Part shown: one piece after another, positions 19,247-28,057 of the stretch
Layout of the letters: every line of letters starts with the position of its first letter
Numbering within the stretch: the stretch's first letter is position 1
Assembly (NCBI GenBank): GCA_023229425.1
Contig: JALNZG010000005.1
Location: 168,386 to 232,385, forward strand
Length of the DNA stretch: 64,000 bases
Source of the DNA: Ignavibacteriaceae bacterium
GTDB lineage: Bacteria; Bacteroidota; Ignavibacteria; Ignavibacteriales; Ignavibacteriaceae
Reading direction: 5' to 3'
Notes under the pieces: model-generated
The model's database searches: none
Seen by the model: the letters and a program-made list of their open reading frames with translations, nothing else
What the model was told of the DNA's origin: nothing
Program-made: the position numbers and the translations under genes

Positions 19247-19651
19247 TTATAAAAGTTGAACGATTCTTTCAAGAGAAGATTTAATCTCTAACAATTCTGA
19301 AACCGATATTTCCCTTAACTCATTTGGGTTAATCTTAAGCGGAGCAGTTTCAACAACTTTCTTCACTTCCGGAACAACTTTAACAGAGTGTGTTTCTTTT
19401 TCATTTACCAAATTTGAAAGAATATTCTTAGCTCCTTCAATAGTGTATCTTTTTTCTCTTAGCAAAGATTTTATTTGAAGGATTAATTGAATATCTTTAT
19501 TAGTAAAAACACGATTTCCGGCGCGATTTTTTTGCGGCTTTAATTGTTCAAATTCAGTTTCCCAATAACGAAGTACATATTGTTCTACTTCAGTAATTTT
19601 GCTCACTTCACTTATTGAATAATAAAGCTTCTTAAGGTTAAAATCTTTCAT
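19247..19651 (-). CDS. MerR family transcriptional regulator
   Basis: About 134 residues from ATG 19651 (MKDFNLKKLYYSISEV); ATG 19657 and GTG 19660 are also in frame and no Shine-Dalgarno decides. The N-terminal winged-helix domain is clear (YSISEVSKITEVEQYVLRYWE, then NRAGNRVFTNKDI), followed by LREKRYTIEGAKNIL. The C-terminus is short and has no metal-binding cysteines, so it is not a metal sensor of the classical type; this short form is widespread in Bacteroidota. The TAA is immediately followed by the tRNA-Pro gene, and the two are probably cotranscribed. Confidence 0.9.
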   Translation of the reverse strand: MKDFNLKKLYYSISEVSKITEVEQYVLRYWETEFEQLKPQKNRAGNRVFTNKDIQLILQIKSLLREKRYTIEGAKNILSNLVNEKETHSVKVVPEVKKVVETAPLKINPNELREISVSELLEIKSSLERIVQLL

Positions 19652-19797
19652 AAGCATCACTTAAAGTTTGTACTAAAAATAATTAATTAGTGATTAATTA
19701 CCAATATATTATTGCTCATTTAGTAAAATACTTTAAGAAAATCCTCATTTCTTTCAATTTTAAGTTAAATTTATAACTATTATGTTTATTCGCAGAA

Positions 19798-20232
19798 TTA
19801 CTCTTTAACCATGAATATTTTTTGTAACACATACACCGCTGCAAGATAACTTATTTCTTTGAACCCTGAGATATAACCATTTACGGCTTTGGCTGTTATC
19901 ATCACTTGTCTGAATTCTTCCCTTTGTGCCAAATGCGATAAATGAACTTCAACTTTTGGGATCTTACATTCTTTTAAAGCATCGTGGATTGCTACTGAAG
20001 TATGTGCATATCCGCCGGGATTAATAATTAAACCGTCAAAATCTTTATCGGTATTTTGGATTTTTGAAACTATTTCACCCTCAATATTAGATTGATAAAA
20101 TGAAAAAGAAACTTCAGAAAATGATTTTTTTAAAAGCGATTCAATGCTTTGCAATGTATTCACACCGTATTTCTCCGGGTCACGTTTTCCTAATAAATTA
20201 AGATTTGGTCCGTTAATAACTATTATTTTCAT
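19798..20232 (-). CDS. aroQ: Type II 3-dehydroquinate dehydratase
   Basis: 144 residues, the usual length. Diagnostic motifs: INGPNLNLLGKRDPEKYG, FYQSNIEGEIV, INPGGYAHTSVAIHDAL and EVHLSHLAQREEFR with the catalytic His and Arg. It dehydrates 3-dehydroquinate in the shikimate pathway. The ATG overlaps the stop of the upstream small gene (ATGA), a coupled pair. Confidence 0.96.
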   Translation of the reverse strand: MKIIVINGPNLNLLGKRDPEKYGVNTLQSIESLLKKSFSEVSFSFYQSNIEGEIVSKIQNTDKDFDGLIINPGGYAHTSVAIHDALKECKIPKVEVHLSHLAQREEFRQVMITAKAVNGYISGFKEISYLAAVYVLQKIFMVKE

Positions 20233-20501
20233 TTTTCTTCATTCATCTGATTGATTATTTCTCTGATTTTAGGAGTAAGATAAATGTTTTCCACACCTAA
20301 TTCCTTTAAAGCTTCAGATAATATTATCGCCTTCCTTTGCGTATTTGCTAATTTATTAATAATAATAATCTTGCTATCTTTTAATAGACAATAGCCGCCT
20401 TTAAAATCTCCTTTTTCAAAGCGAACAGTCGCTCCCAATTGAACTGCAAGCGCTTTTAGTTCTTCAATAACATCTTCAAATTCTTTCTCTTTAATTTTCA
20501 T
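20229..20501 (-). CDS. Conserved hypothetical small protein upstream of aroQ
   Basis: 90 residues from the ATG at 20501 (MKIKEKEFEDVIEEL); the frame is open upstream to 20543 but that part overlaps the next gene. There is a helix, then a GATVRFEKGDFKGGYCLL beta segment, IIIINKLANTQRKAIIL, and a charged end. I recall similar unnamed proteins in Chlorobi/Bacteroidota but know no function. Translational coupling to aroQ is the only functional hint. Confidence 0.7.
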   Translation of the reverse strand: MKIKEKEFEDVIEELKALAVQLGATVRFEKGDFKGGYCLLKDSKIIIINKLANTQRKAIILSEALKELGVENIYLTPKIREIINQMNEEK

Positions 20502-21000
20502 TTTTCTTAAATGGTTGAAAGACTGAAAGATAGATAATTGCAAAAAAAGAGAACAAATGAATTAATGGAAAACTCCCAAGAATTTTAAACCGTTTAACTG
20601 TCATCTCTAATATGTAATGAGGATCAAATGCGGAATAAAATACCGATGTTAAAATTTTATTATCCAAATTTATTAGATAAATCTCAAATGGCGCCAAAGT
20701 AATTACTAAGATTAAGATGATAAAGAGCCAGCCGTTTTGTTTTAATTTAATACGCGAACTTAACACAAAAAGAATTAAACTGAGAAAAAAAAGAGGATAA
20801 GTTATTGAAGTTATGACAAGTAACGGATTAAGAATATAAAATATTGCATGAAGAAAAGTGTCTGAAATGAACGGTTTTAATTCAAAATGATTTCCCTGAA
20901 ATAAATAAAATGTTAAAATAATCCTTGAGAAATAAGCCCCAAACCAAATTGCTCCGAAGACGACACTTAGATATTGAAATATTTTTGATACTTTTTGCAT
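20491..21000 (-). CDS. Hypothetical membrane protein, four transmembrane segments
   Basis: 169 residues. Hydrophobic segments near residues 8-30, 50-80, 88-105 and 145-163 suggest four helices, with an FLHAIFYILNPLL motif in the second. I do not recognise the family. It overlaps the next gene downstream by 11 bases and is divergent from the Ppx/GppA gene across 42 bases, so the two must share a short promoter region. Confidence 0.72.
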   Translation of the reverse strand: MQKVSKIFQYLSVVFGAIWFGAYFSRIILTFYLFQGNHFELKPFISDTFLHAIFYILNPLLVITSITYPLFFLSLILFVLSSRIKLKQNGWLFIILILVITLAPFEIYLINLDNKILTSVFYSAFDPHYILEMTVKRFKILGSFPLIHLFSFFAIIYLSVFQPFKKNEN

Positions 21001-21042
21001 AAGGATTTTTAATAATTTTGATGCTTAAAATATGGAAAAAAA

Positions 21043-21966
21043 ATGAATATTGCTTCAATTGATATTGGGACAAATACAATTTTATTACTTATTGCGAAGA
21101 TTGATGTGGAGAATAAATCAATCTTTCCTATTCACGAAGAAATTAGAATGCCGAGAATAGGAAAAGATTTATATAAAACCGGTAAAATTTCAGATGGAAA
21201 AATTGACGAACTCGAAATTATTTTACTTGAATACAAAACAATTATCAATAAATATAATTGCTCCGAATGTTTTGTAATCGGGACACATGCACTGCGATAC
21301 GCATTGAACAATTTAGAGATCCAGCAAAGGATTTATAATAAAACATCACTTGAACTTAAAATTATCTCGCCAGAGTCTGAAGCTGAATATGCCTTCTACG
21401 GCGTTCGGTCATCAATTAATATTGAGGAAACCTTGGCAATTGTTGACATTGGCGGAGGTAGCACAGAGATAATCATCAGCCAAAATGATATTATTTTAGA
21501 TAGAAAAAGCATTCCAATTGGTGTGGTAACTATAAAAGATAATTTTATCTCAGGATACCCAATCTCTGAAAAAGAAAAAGCAAGTTTAAAGCTTAAAATT
21601 GAAAATGATTTTAGCCCATTAAATTTGAAGCATCATGCTCCTAAATCAATTATCGGGATATCAGGGACACCAACAACGTTCTCAGCAATAAGCAACAATC
21701 TAAAAATCTTTGATCCAACGAAAATTGATAATACTTTTCTCTCTAAATCAGAAATTGCTCGCATTACAAAATTTCTTGGAGATTCATCAATTGAGACTAT
21801 TAGGAAAACTTACGGAGAGGTTATCTCCAAACGAGAGGATATCATTTATGTCGGTGGGAAAATATTACTCTCTATAATGAGTTACTTTTCTTTATCTAAT
21901 GTATTGATAAGTACTAAGGGGATAAGGCACGGAGTTATCTACAAGAAAATGTTCATCGTTAAATAA
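21043..21966 (+). CDS. Ppx/GppA phosphatase family protein (exopolyphosphatase-like)
   Basis: 307 residues with the sugar kinase/Hsp70/actin fold. The phosphate motifs are ASIDIGTNTILLLIA and AIVDIGGGSTEIII, followed by GISGTPTTFSAI. Short-form members hydrolyse polyphosphate and/or pppGpp; which one cannot be decided. It is alone on the plus strand, and its last 28 bases overlap the convergent gene's 3' end. Confidence 0.92.
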   Translation: MNIASIDIGTNTILLLIAKIDVENKSIFPIHEEIRMPRIGKDLYKTGKISDGKIDELEIILLEYKTIINKYNCSECFVIGTHALRYALNNLEIQQRIYNKTSLELKIISPESEAEYAFYGVRSSINIEETLAIVDIGGGSTEIIISQNDIILDRKSIPIGVVTIKDNFISGYPISEKEKASLKLKIENDFSPLNLKHHAPKSIIGISGTPTTFSAISNNLKIFDPTKIDNTFLSKSEIARITKFLGDSSIETIRKTYGEVISKREDIIYVGGKILLSIMSYFSLSNVLISTKGIRHGVIYKKMFIVK

Positions 21967-22622
21967 ATTAATCCCAAGACAATTAGAGAATAGAAATGTA
22001 CAATGAATATTTTTCCAAAATAGATGTAAAATAATTTGGAGGTAAGATTAATATTCCAAACGATAATTCCAAATTCCAGCATTAAAAAGAGATAGGCAAA
22101 ATTCTTTTTTATTAAAAAGGGTGAAGGATTAAAAGTAAAAAGCTGCTCCCCAAAAACAATGAACTCCATCACAAACACGATAAACAAACCTATTAATTGT
22201 GGCATAAATGAAAAAGAAATACCAGCGTAATAATCTTTTATTCGAAATTCTACCAATTGTTTGTTAACCATGATCTTAATAATAAATCCCGTCAAGATAA
22301 TAACGAGTATCGAAGCAGACGAAAGTATAAAAAAAATGAAAAGTGAAAACCTTCCAGAGGAAGTAACACCAGCAATAATTGTGGAGAGAATATAAATCTT
22401 AAATAAAGAAGCAATTAAAACAAAGGTTGCAAAATTTTTCTGTTCGGCTTGAATGATCTCGATAAATGCGTTTTGGGGATTTTCAATTAAGTGACTGAGA
22501 ATTTTCCAGAAATCAATACTCGGGACTCTGTCTCTAATAATTGTGCCGCACTTACTACAAACACTCCTGAATAGCGGATTCTTTCCACTGCAACTTGGAC
22601 AAGTTATTAAATATTCTGACAT
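21939..22622 (-). CDS. Zinc-ribbon membrane protein, Yip1-like
   Basis: About 227 residues from ATG 22622. An N-terminal zinc ribbon is formed by CPSC (x)n CSKC in residues 8-27. It is followed by a segment resembling the Yip1 domain entry (SHLIENPQNAFIEI) and five or so hydrophobic helices. The function is unknown; such proteins are often next to envelope or ParAB genes in this phylum. The 3' end overlaps the Ppx/GppA gene tail to tail. Confidence 0.75.
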   Translation of the reverse strand: MSEYLITCPSCSGKNPLFRSVCSKCGTIIRDRVPSIDFWKILSHLIENPQNAFIEIIQAEQKNFATFVLIASLFKIYILSTIIAGVTSSGRFSLFIFFILSSASILVIILTGFIIKIMVNKQLVEFRIKDYYAGISFSFMPQLIGLFIVFVMEFIVFGEQLFTFNPSPFLIKKNFAYLFLMLEFGIIVWNINLTSKLFYIYFGKIFIVHFYSLIVLGLIYLTMNIFL

Positions 22623-22625
22623 CAA

Positions 22626-23117
22626 TTAAAAATTTACTTTGAAGTTTAACATCGGTTTATGCCGGTAAAAATCCTCAGTTACTGAAAAGTCGAACAGATG
22701 CGCATCAACGTATGCATCAACTAAATTTGCAAGGTAAGTAAAAACAAAATACATCGCGAACAGATCACGTTGGTCTTTGTAAAATTCCCTTATATTTTTA
22801 TCATTAGGAATTTGAGTTTTAAGATATAATTGTTGGTAATTCTTATAATTTTTATTGTTCCAAATATAATTGTAAATGAACCATCCACTAAAACCCCAAA
22901 CTACCGGCACTTTCCAGTATGATTCATTATAAACTTGCCCCCAGCCAGGGATAATCGCACTGCGTAAAACAGCTCCCCATGCAGATTTTTGCATAACAAA
23001 AGTTGTATCTACTTCATTAGAATCCGCGACAGAAACACTATCTTGAGCAGATGCCAGAAGCGGAAATAAAGAAATGATGAGAAATATTTTAATGATAATT
23101 TTTTTCAATGAGGTCAA
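22626..23117 (-). CDS. DUF5683 domain-containing protein
   Basis: 163 residues with a signal peptide (cleavage near SAQDS). The hallmark RSAIIPGWGQVYNESYWKVP is followed by a transmembrane hairpin and a DLFAMYFVFTYLANLVDAYVDAHL segment, the DUF5683 pattern. This family is regularly encoded after parB in Bacteroidota. The function is unknown. It overlaps the parB 3' end by 29 bases. Confidence 0.85.
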   Translation of the reverse strand: MTSLKKIIIKIFLIISLFPLLASAQDSVSVADSNEVDTTFVMQKSAWGAVLRSAIIPGWGQVYNESYWKVPVVWGFSGWFIYNYIWNNKNYKNYQQLYLKTQIPNDKNIREFYKDQRDLFAMYFVFTYLANLVDAYVDAHLFDFSVTEDFYRHKPMLNFKVNF

Positions 23118-24021
23118 ATAAATCTATTAATCTTTCTAACTCATCGGAGGAGTAAAACTCTATTGTTACATCTCCGGTTCCATCTTGTTTTACTTTGCAG
23201 ATAACCTTTGTCCCAAATATTTTTCTCAGTTTATCCTCAAGAGCTAGTAAGGAAGCTGAAGAACTGATGTCACCCGGAGTTTTAATTAAAAATGATCTTT
23301 TCCCTTGCGGAGTTTCCGTAAGCATTTTTTTTACTAATGACTCAACTTTACGTACTGAGAGACTATTTTCTTTTATTCTTTTAAGAGCATCAAGCTGCAT
23401 GGCATGCGAAGGTAAATTGATCAGCGCTCTTGCATGTCCCATCGTAATATCATCATTGATGAGAGCATCCTGAATTTCTTGGGGTAATTTTAACAACCGT
23501 ATAGAGTTAGCGATGGTAGTTCTGTCCTTCCCTACCCTTTCGGCAATTTGTTCCTGCGTTAAACTACATTCTTCCATTAGCCGCCTAAAAGCTAATCCAA
23601 CTTCAATAGGATTTAATTTTTCCCGCTGAATATTTTCAATAATTGCCATTGAAAGCATAATATCATCGGAAAGAACCTCAATTATGTAGGCAGGAATATC
23701 AAGTAATCCGATTTCCTTGCAAGCCCTTAACCGTCGTTCACCGGAAACTACTTGAAATTTCCCTTCCCCAAATTGTCTTACGGTTATCGGTTGAATTAAT
23801 CCATTAGTAAAAATCGATGCTTTAAGTTCATCCAATGCGCCCTGATCAAAGTGCATTCTTGGTTGAAATGGATTCGGGAAAATATCCTCAATTTTTATTC
23901 TTAATAGGGATTCATTTTTAACATTATCGTTCCTTATACTTTCAGGTTGTGTTAAAACATGCGTTGATGGTTTTAACAAAGCATCTAATCCCCTGCCTAA
24001 TCCAGTTCTCATTTTATTCAT
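23089..24021 (-). CDS. parB: Chromosome partitioning protein ParB
   Basis: About 310 residues. The start is chosen at 24021 (MNKMRTGLGRGLDALL); ATG 24012 and 24030 are in frame alternatives and no Shine-Dalgarno separates them. The N-terminal CTPase domain has NPFQPRMHFD and GERRLRACKEIGL, and IENIQREKLNPIE follows. The helix-turn-helix is around LTQEQIAERVGKDRTTI. The C-terminal dimerisation domain ends in a short hydrophobic helix. It binds parS and loads SMC. The start overlaps the parA stop. Confidence 0.95.
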   Translation of the reverse strand: MNKMRTGLGRGLDALLKPSTHVLTQPESIRNDNVKNESLLRIKIEDIFPNPFQPRMHFDQGALDELKASIFTNGLIQPITVRQFGEGKFQVVSGERRLRACKEIGLLDIPAYIIEVLSDDIMLSMAIIENIQREKLNPIEVGLAFRRLMEECSLTQEQIAERVGKDRTTIANSIRLLKLPQEIQDALINDDITMGHARALINLPSHAMQLDALKRIKENSLSVRKVESLVKKMLTETPQGKRSFLIKTPGDISSSASLLALEDKLRKIFGTKVICKVKQDGTGDVTIEFYSSDELERLIDLFDLIEKNYH

Positions 24022-24799
24022 AGGGTGCAACTTTTTTTAATTGTCCGTTCCGTTCTAATAATTCCGAAGCCAAAGCAATATAATTTTTTGCTCCGCTAGA
24101 GACCGCATCGTAAAGAAGGATTGGTTTCCCATAACTCGGAGCTTCCGATAATCTAACGTTTCTGTGAATAATCGTCTTAAACACTTTTTCACCAAAATAT
24201 TTTCTTACTTCTTCAGCAACTTGTTGAGAAAGCCGCAGGCGTATATCGAACATGGTTAAAAGCACTCCTTCAATTGATAATTTCGGATTGAAATTTTGCT
24301 TTACAATGTTTATCGTATTTAATAATTGTCCTAATCCTTCCAGAGCAAAATATTCGCATTGAACAGGAATGAGAACTGAATTTGATGCAGACAAAGCATT
24401 CAACGTTAAAAGACCGAGCGATGGAGGGCAATCAATAATAATATAATCATATTCGTTTGAGATTTCTGCTAATCTTTCCTTTAACAATTTTTCTCTGTTT
24501 TCCATATCAACCATTTCAATTTCTGCACCGACAAGATTGATATTTGAAGGAAGGATATTCAAAAAAGGCATAAAGCTTGGAATTATTACTTCTCTTATTG
24601 GTTTACTTCCAATTAGTACTTCATAAATTGATGGAGTATGACTTGTAATACTTAATCCGGATGAGGAATTTGCCTGCGGGTCAATATCAACAAGAAGAAT
24701 TTGTTTTTCTGCTGCTGCTAAAGATGCAGAAATATTTATCGCTGTAGTTGTTTTTCCAACTCCACCTTTTTGATTTGCAACGGTTATTATTTTGCCCAT
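24014..24799 (-). CDS. parA: Chromosome partitioning ATPase ParA (Soj)
   Basis: 261 residues from the ATG at 24799 (MGKIITVANQKGG). The frame is open to 24844 but the added residues are not family-like. The deviant Walker A KGGVGKTTTAIN is followed by VDIDPQANSSSGL, DCPPSLGLLTLNAL and HRNVRLSEAPSYGKPI, typical of chromosomal ParA. Together with ParB it segregates the origin region. No oriC-associated genes (dnaA, mnmG, rsmG) are visible nearby. Confidence 0.96.
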   Translation of the reverse strand: MGKIITVANQKGGVGKTTTAINISASLAAAEKQILLVDIDPQANSSSGLSITSHTPSIYEVLIGSKPIREVIIPSFMPFLNILPSNINLVGAEIEMVDMENREKLLKERLAEISNEYDYIIIDCPPSLGLLTLNALSASNSVLIPVQCEYFALEGLGQLLNTINIVKQNFNPKLSIEGVLLTMFDIRLRLSQQVAEEVRKYFGEKVFKTIIHRNVRLSEAPSYGKPILLYDAVSSGAKNYIALASELLERNGQLKKVAPYE

Positions 24800-24883
24800 T
24801 ATTTCTTGTATTTGTCCTTCTGAAAAAACTACTTTTACTTTCAAAGTTACATAAAAAGAGATGATATAGGAAATCTTTTTATT

Positions 24884-25567
24884 TTAATTAATTGAGATTT
24901 CCTCACCAAATTCCAAAACTCTGCATTGCTTCCCTATTTGCTCAACTTTGTTTTTAAATTCGTACGGATTCGCGGCAATAATTGGGAAAGTATTATAATG
25001 CATTGGAATTGCAATGGTTGGGTTGACAAATCCAACTGCTCTAACGGCATCATCAATTCCCATTGTAAAATTATCACCGATCGGCAAAAGCATATAATCT
25101 ATTTTATTTATTTCGCCGATTAACTTCATATCTAAAAACAAACCGGTATCGCCGGTATGATAGATAATTTTATTTTCAATAAACAATAAAACACCTGCCG
25201 GTTCACCTGCATATTGCATCTCGTCAGTAGATGACCCATGATGCGCAATCGTAAATTTCACTTTTCCGAAAGGAAAAGAATGACTTCCTCCGATATGCAT
25301 TTTGTGAGTGTTAAAACCTTGTTTTTCTAAAATTACTCCCAATTCATTAACGGAAATTATTTGAGAATTGAATATTCTGGCAATTTTTTTTGCATCACCA
25401 AGATGATCGCCATGGGCATGGGTAAGAACGATGAAATCGGTAAATAATATTTCATCAGAAGTTACCGGTGCATTTGGATTTCCATCTAAAAAAGGGTCGA
25501 TAAGAATACGGTGTTCTTCTTCGGTTGTAATTTGAAAACCTGAATGAGATAAATATTTTAGTTTCAT
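24884..25567 (-). CDS. UPF0173 metal-dependent hydrolase (metallo-beta-lactamase fold)
   Basis: 227 residues. ATG 25567 has AAGGAG seven bases upstream, and the GTG just before it is less likely. Motifs: LSHSGFQI, IDPFLDGNP, VLTHAHGDHLGD (HxHxDH), IAHHGSS, HTGDTGLFLDM, and PMHYNTFP near the end. These place it in the YtkL/UPF0173 family of metal hydrolases with unknown physiological substrate. Confidence 0.9.
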   Translation of the reverse strand: MKLKYLSHSGFQITTEEEHRILIDPFLDGNPNAPVTSDEILFTDFIVLTHAHGDHLGDAKKIARIFNSQIISVNELGVILEKQGFNTHKMHIGGSHSFPFGKVKFTIAHHGSSTDEMQYAGEPAGVLLFIENKIIYHTGDTGLFLDMKLIGEINKIDYMLLPIGDNFTMGIDDAVRAVGFVNPTIAIPMHYNTFPIIAANPYEFKNKVEQIGKQCRVLEFGEEISIN

Positions 25568-25581
25568 CACTTCGCTCCTTT

Positions 25582-26256
25582 TTAATATTTCATAATAACT
25601 TTTAGAAAATTGATAATTACTTTTAAAGCCTTGATGGAACTTTTCTGATTATCATATTTAGTTGAAATATCAATAAATGAAATATGAATTCCTTTATTTG
25701 CAGCCCGCAAGATCATTTCACTTTCCGCTTCAAATCCATTTGTTTCCGGAAGAATTGATTGAATAATTGAAGCATTAAATCCGCGGAATCCTGATTGACT
25801 ATCAAATATTTTTTGTTTTGTTTTAATTGAAAGAACTTTCGATGTTAGCGTATTACTTAAAACACGCATAAAGGGCATTTGGGAAAAAGAGATATTTCTT
25901 TTTCCTATAATAAAACCGGATGTTTTTAAAGCTTCAATAAAGCCGGGAATAAATTTCGGTTCATGTTGATAATCAGAATCCAAAGTGATAATATATTTGC
26001 TCCCAAGGGCTAATGCTTTACGGAAACCTTTTTTTAATGCAGCGCCTTTACCGGAATTATTTTCAATTGTTATAAGAGAAATTTTAGCATCGGTTGCAAT
26101 AAGATGATTTACGTTTTGTGTTGAGCCGTCATTTACAAGCACGAGATAATCTACAAATGGTAAAGTATCTTCGATTACTTTTTTAAATTTACTTTCCGGA
26201 TTATAAAATGGAATAACCGCGGTGACTAACAAATTATCTATTGATAAATTTTCCAA
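25582..26256 (-). CDS. Family 2 glycosyltransferase (DPM1-like)
   Basis: 224 residues. GT-A fold: VTAVIPFYNPE, LVLVNDGSTQN, NSGKGAALKKGFRKAL and ITLDSDYQHEP, where DSD is the metal-binding triad. The QSGFRGFNASI segment resembles dolichol-phosphate mannose synthase-like transferases. The acceptor and sugar are unknown. It overlaps the end of cdaA by 23 bases, so it is cotranscribed with it. Confidence 0.9.
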   Translation of the reverse strand: MENLSIDNLLVTAVIPFYNPESKFKKVIEDTLPFVDYLVLVNDGSTQNVNHLIATDAKISLITIENNSGKGAALKKGFRKALALGSKYIITLDSDYQHEPKFIPGFIEALKTSGFIIGKRNISFSQMPFMRVLSNTLTSKVLSIKTKQKIFDSQSGFRGFNASIIQSILPETNGFEAESEMILRAANKGIHISFIDISTKYDNQKSSIKALKVIINFLKVIMKY

Positions 26257-27043
26257 ATAAAGATTTTAATTTATTTATACTCGGAGAAGCATACATTAAT
26301 TTTTGACGTAACACTTCTTTCGCAATTCCTCTCGTTAAAATACCGTTTTCAGCGATAGAAATACTGCCGGTTTCTTCTGAAACAATTACACAAATAACAT
26401 CGGCTTGCTCGGAAATACCCAATCCTGCTCTGTGCCGCATTCCTAACGATTCTCCATTTTGCGTTGTGGTAGCAGTAAGCGGAAGTGTACAGCGTGCAGC
26501 TTCTATAATATTTCCTTGAATAATTACAGCTCCATCATGCAGTGGAGTTCTTGGGAAAAAGATTGAACGCAAAAGGTCTTTTGATAATATCGCATTTAAT
26601 AAATCTCCTGTTTCGGAAATTCCTCTAATTCCTTTCGATTTTACAATTACCATTAATGCGCCATGTTGAAATTGGGAGAGTTCATAAGCTGCTTCTGCAA
26701 TAATGGTTGCTACTTCCTGTGTCTCTCCTTTTTGACCAAATCGAAAAATAGGACTTCTTGCCAACAACATTAATATTCTTCTTATTTCAGGTTGAAATAA
26801 AATAATAAAAGCAATGATCCATATTTCAGTGATAAATTTTAACAGCCAATTAACCGCACGCAAGTTTAATATCTGCGAAAGAAATGAGAGTAAAAATACA
26901 AGCATTAATCCCACAAATATTTGAGAGGCAATTGTCCCCCTCAATACGGTATAGAGTTTATAAATGATGATCCCAACAATCGCTACGTCTATAATATCGA
27001 GGAATGAAACCGAGATAAATCCTATTTTGAAAATCTCAAACAT
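26234..27043 (-). CDS. cdaA: Diadenylate cyclase CdaA
   Basis: 269 residues. There are three N-terminal transmembrane segments (about residues 8-95). The DisA_N catalytic domain follows, with PLHDGAVIIQG (DGA motif) and GMRHRAGLGISE (RHR motif), both needed to condense two ATP into c-di-AMP. It lies directly after folP (shared base 27043), a gene pair repeatedly seen in Bacteroidota. No CdaR is adjacent. Confidence 0.95.
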   Translation of the reverse strand: MFEIFKIGFISVSFLDIIDVAIVGIIIYKLYTVLRGTIASQIFVGLMLVFLLSFLSQILNLRAVNWLLKFITEIWIIAFIILFQPEIRRILMLLARSPIFRFGQKGETQEVATIIAEAAYELSQFQHGALMVIVKSKGIRGISETGDLLNAILSKDLLRSIFFPRTPLHDGAVIIQGNIIEAARCTLPLTATTTQNGESLGMRHRAGLGISEQADVICVIVSEETGSISIAENGILTRGIAKEVLRQKLMYASPSINKLKSLFGKFINR

Positions 27044-27867
27044 TAGCGTAATGCCGTAATTAGTTGTTTAGCCATCAAACCGAGTTCCATGTTGTGCGTA
27101 CGAATCATTGAAGCACCGTTATGAAGCGCAATTGATTCCAAAATGGCAGTTGGAATGTCTCTTTCGTTAAGATCTAAGTTCAATGTTTTACCTATAAACG
27201 TTTTTCGCGAAAGCCCTATGAGTACCGGATAACCAAGAAGCTTAAAATCATTTATGTGATCGAGAATCTTAAAATTATGTTTAACTGTTTTGCCAAATCC
27301 AATTCCCGGATCAATAATAATTTTTTTGACTTTATATTTTTTTGCAACTGCAATTTGTTGTTCCAAAAATGTATAAATCTCTTTAATAAGATTTTTATAA
27401 GTTGGATTCTTCTGCATCGTTTTAGGATTTCCCTTTATGTGCATGATAACAAATCCGGCGTTAAAACTTGCGGCAACTTTAAAGATTCGTTCATCAAAAG
27501 TGCCGCCGCTAATGTCATTAATTATAACTGCGCCAGCTTTAAGAGCTTCTTCGGCTACTTCGCTCTTTGTTGTATCAATTGAGATAAGCAGTTCACTATT
27601 CTTCTTTAAAAGAGATTTAATAACCGGGATCGTTCGTGATAATTCTTCACCGGCGGAAATAAAATCAGAACCGGGACGAGTAGATTCTCCGCCGATATCA
27701 ATAATATCTGCACCTTGCGAAGCTAAAAGTAGTCCTTGCTTAACTGCTTTTTTAGTATCCAAATATTTTCCGCCATCGGAAAAAGAATCAGTTGTAACAT
27801 TAACAATTCCCATAAAAATGGGTTTTGAAAAATCGAGGACTATATTTCCAAACTTGTACTTTTTCAA
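27043..27867 (-). CDS. folP: Dihydropteroate synthase
   Basis: 274 residues, TIM barrel. Motifs: IMGIVNVTTDSFSDGG, GADIIDIGGESTRPGS, INDISGG, IIIDPGIGFGKT, PVLIGLSRKTFIG and IRTHN at the end. It condenses p-aminobenzoate with the pterin pyrophosphate in folate synthesis and is the sulfonamide target. It heads the folP-cdaA-glycosyltransferase run. Confidence 0.97.
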   Translation of the reverse strand: MKKYKFGNIVLDFSKPIFMGIVNVTTDSFSDGGKYLDTKKAVKQGLLLASQGADIIDIGGESTRPGSDFISAGEELSRTIPVIKSLLKKNSELLISIDTTKSEVAEEALKAGAVIINDISGGTFDERIFKVAASFNAGFVIMHIKGNPKTMQKNPTYKNLIKEIYTFLEQQIAVAKKYKVKKIIIDPGIGFGKTVKHNFKILDHINDFKLLGYPVLIGLSRKTFIGKTLNLDLNERDIPTAILESIALHNGASMIRTHNMELGLMAKQLITALR

Positions 27868-27944
27868 CGAACCTTCTAATTATATTTTAATTCATGAATA
27901 ATCTATATTTTACCAAATGAAATATATTGTCGATTAAAACTGTA

Positions 27945-27966
27945 GCATGATTGCATGATTGCATGA
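27945..27966. repeat. Short tandem repeat (8-mer, 2.75 copies)
   Basis: GCATGATT occurs twice in succession, followed by GCATGA. It lies in the 190-base spacer between folP and nagA; nothing else recognisable is in this spacer. Confidence 0.8.
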
Positions 27967-28057
27967 AGATTTTTTTGGATGTCAATTCATTAACTGTTTG
28001 CTAAAATATAATCCAAAACATTCATTAATGCTTTCGAAATCTATCTTAGATGACAAT

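Noticed and set aside
27437..27901. Plus-strand 154-codon ORF over folP
   Set aside because: Antisense shadow of conserved dihydropteroate synthase motifs.
27945..27966. Possible CRISPR-like or iteron repeat
   Set aside because: Only 2.75 directly adjacent 8-mers without spacers; no cas or rep gene nearby.
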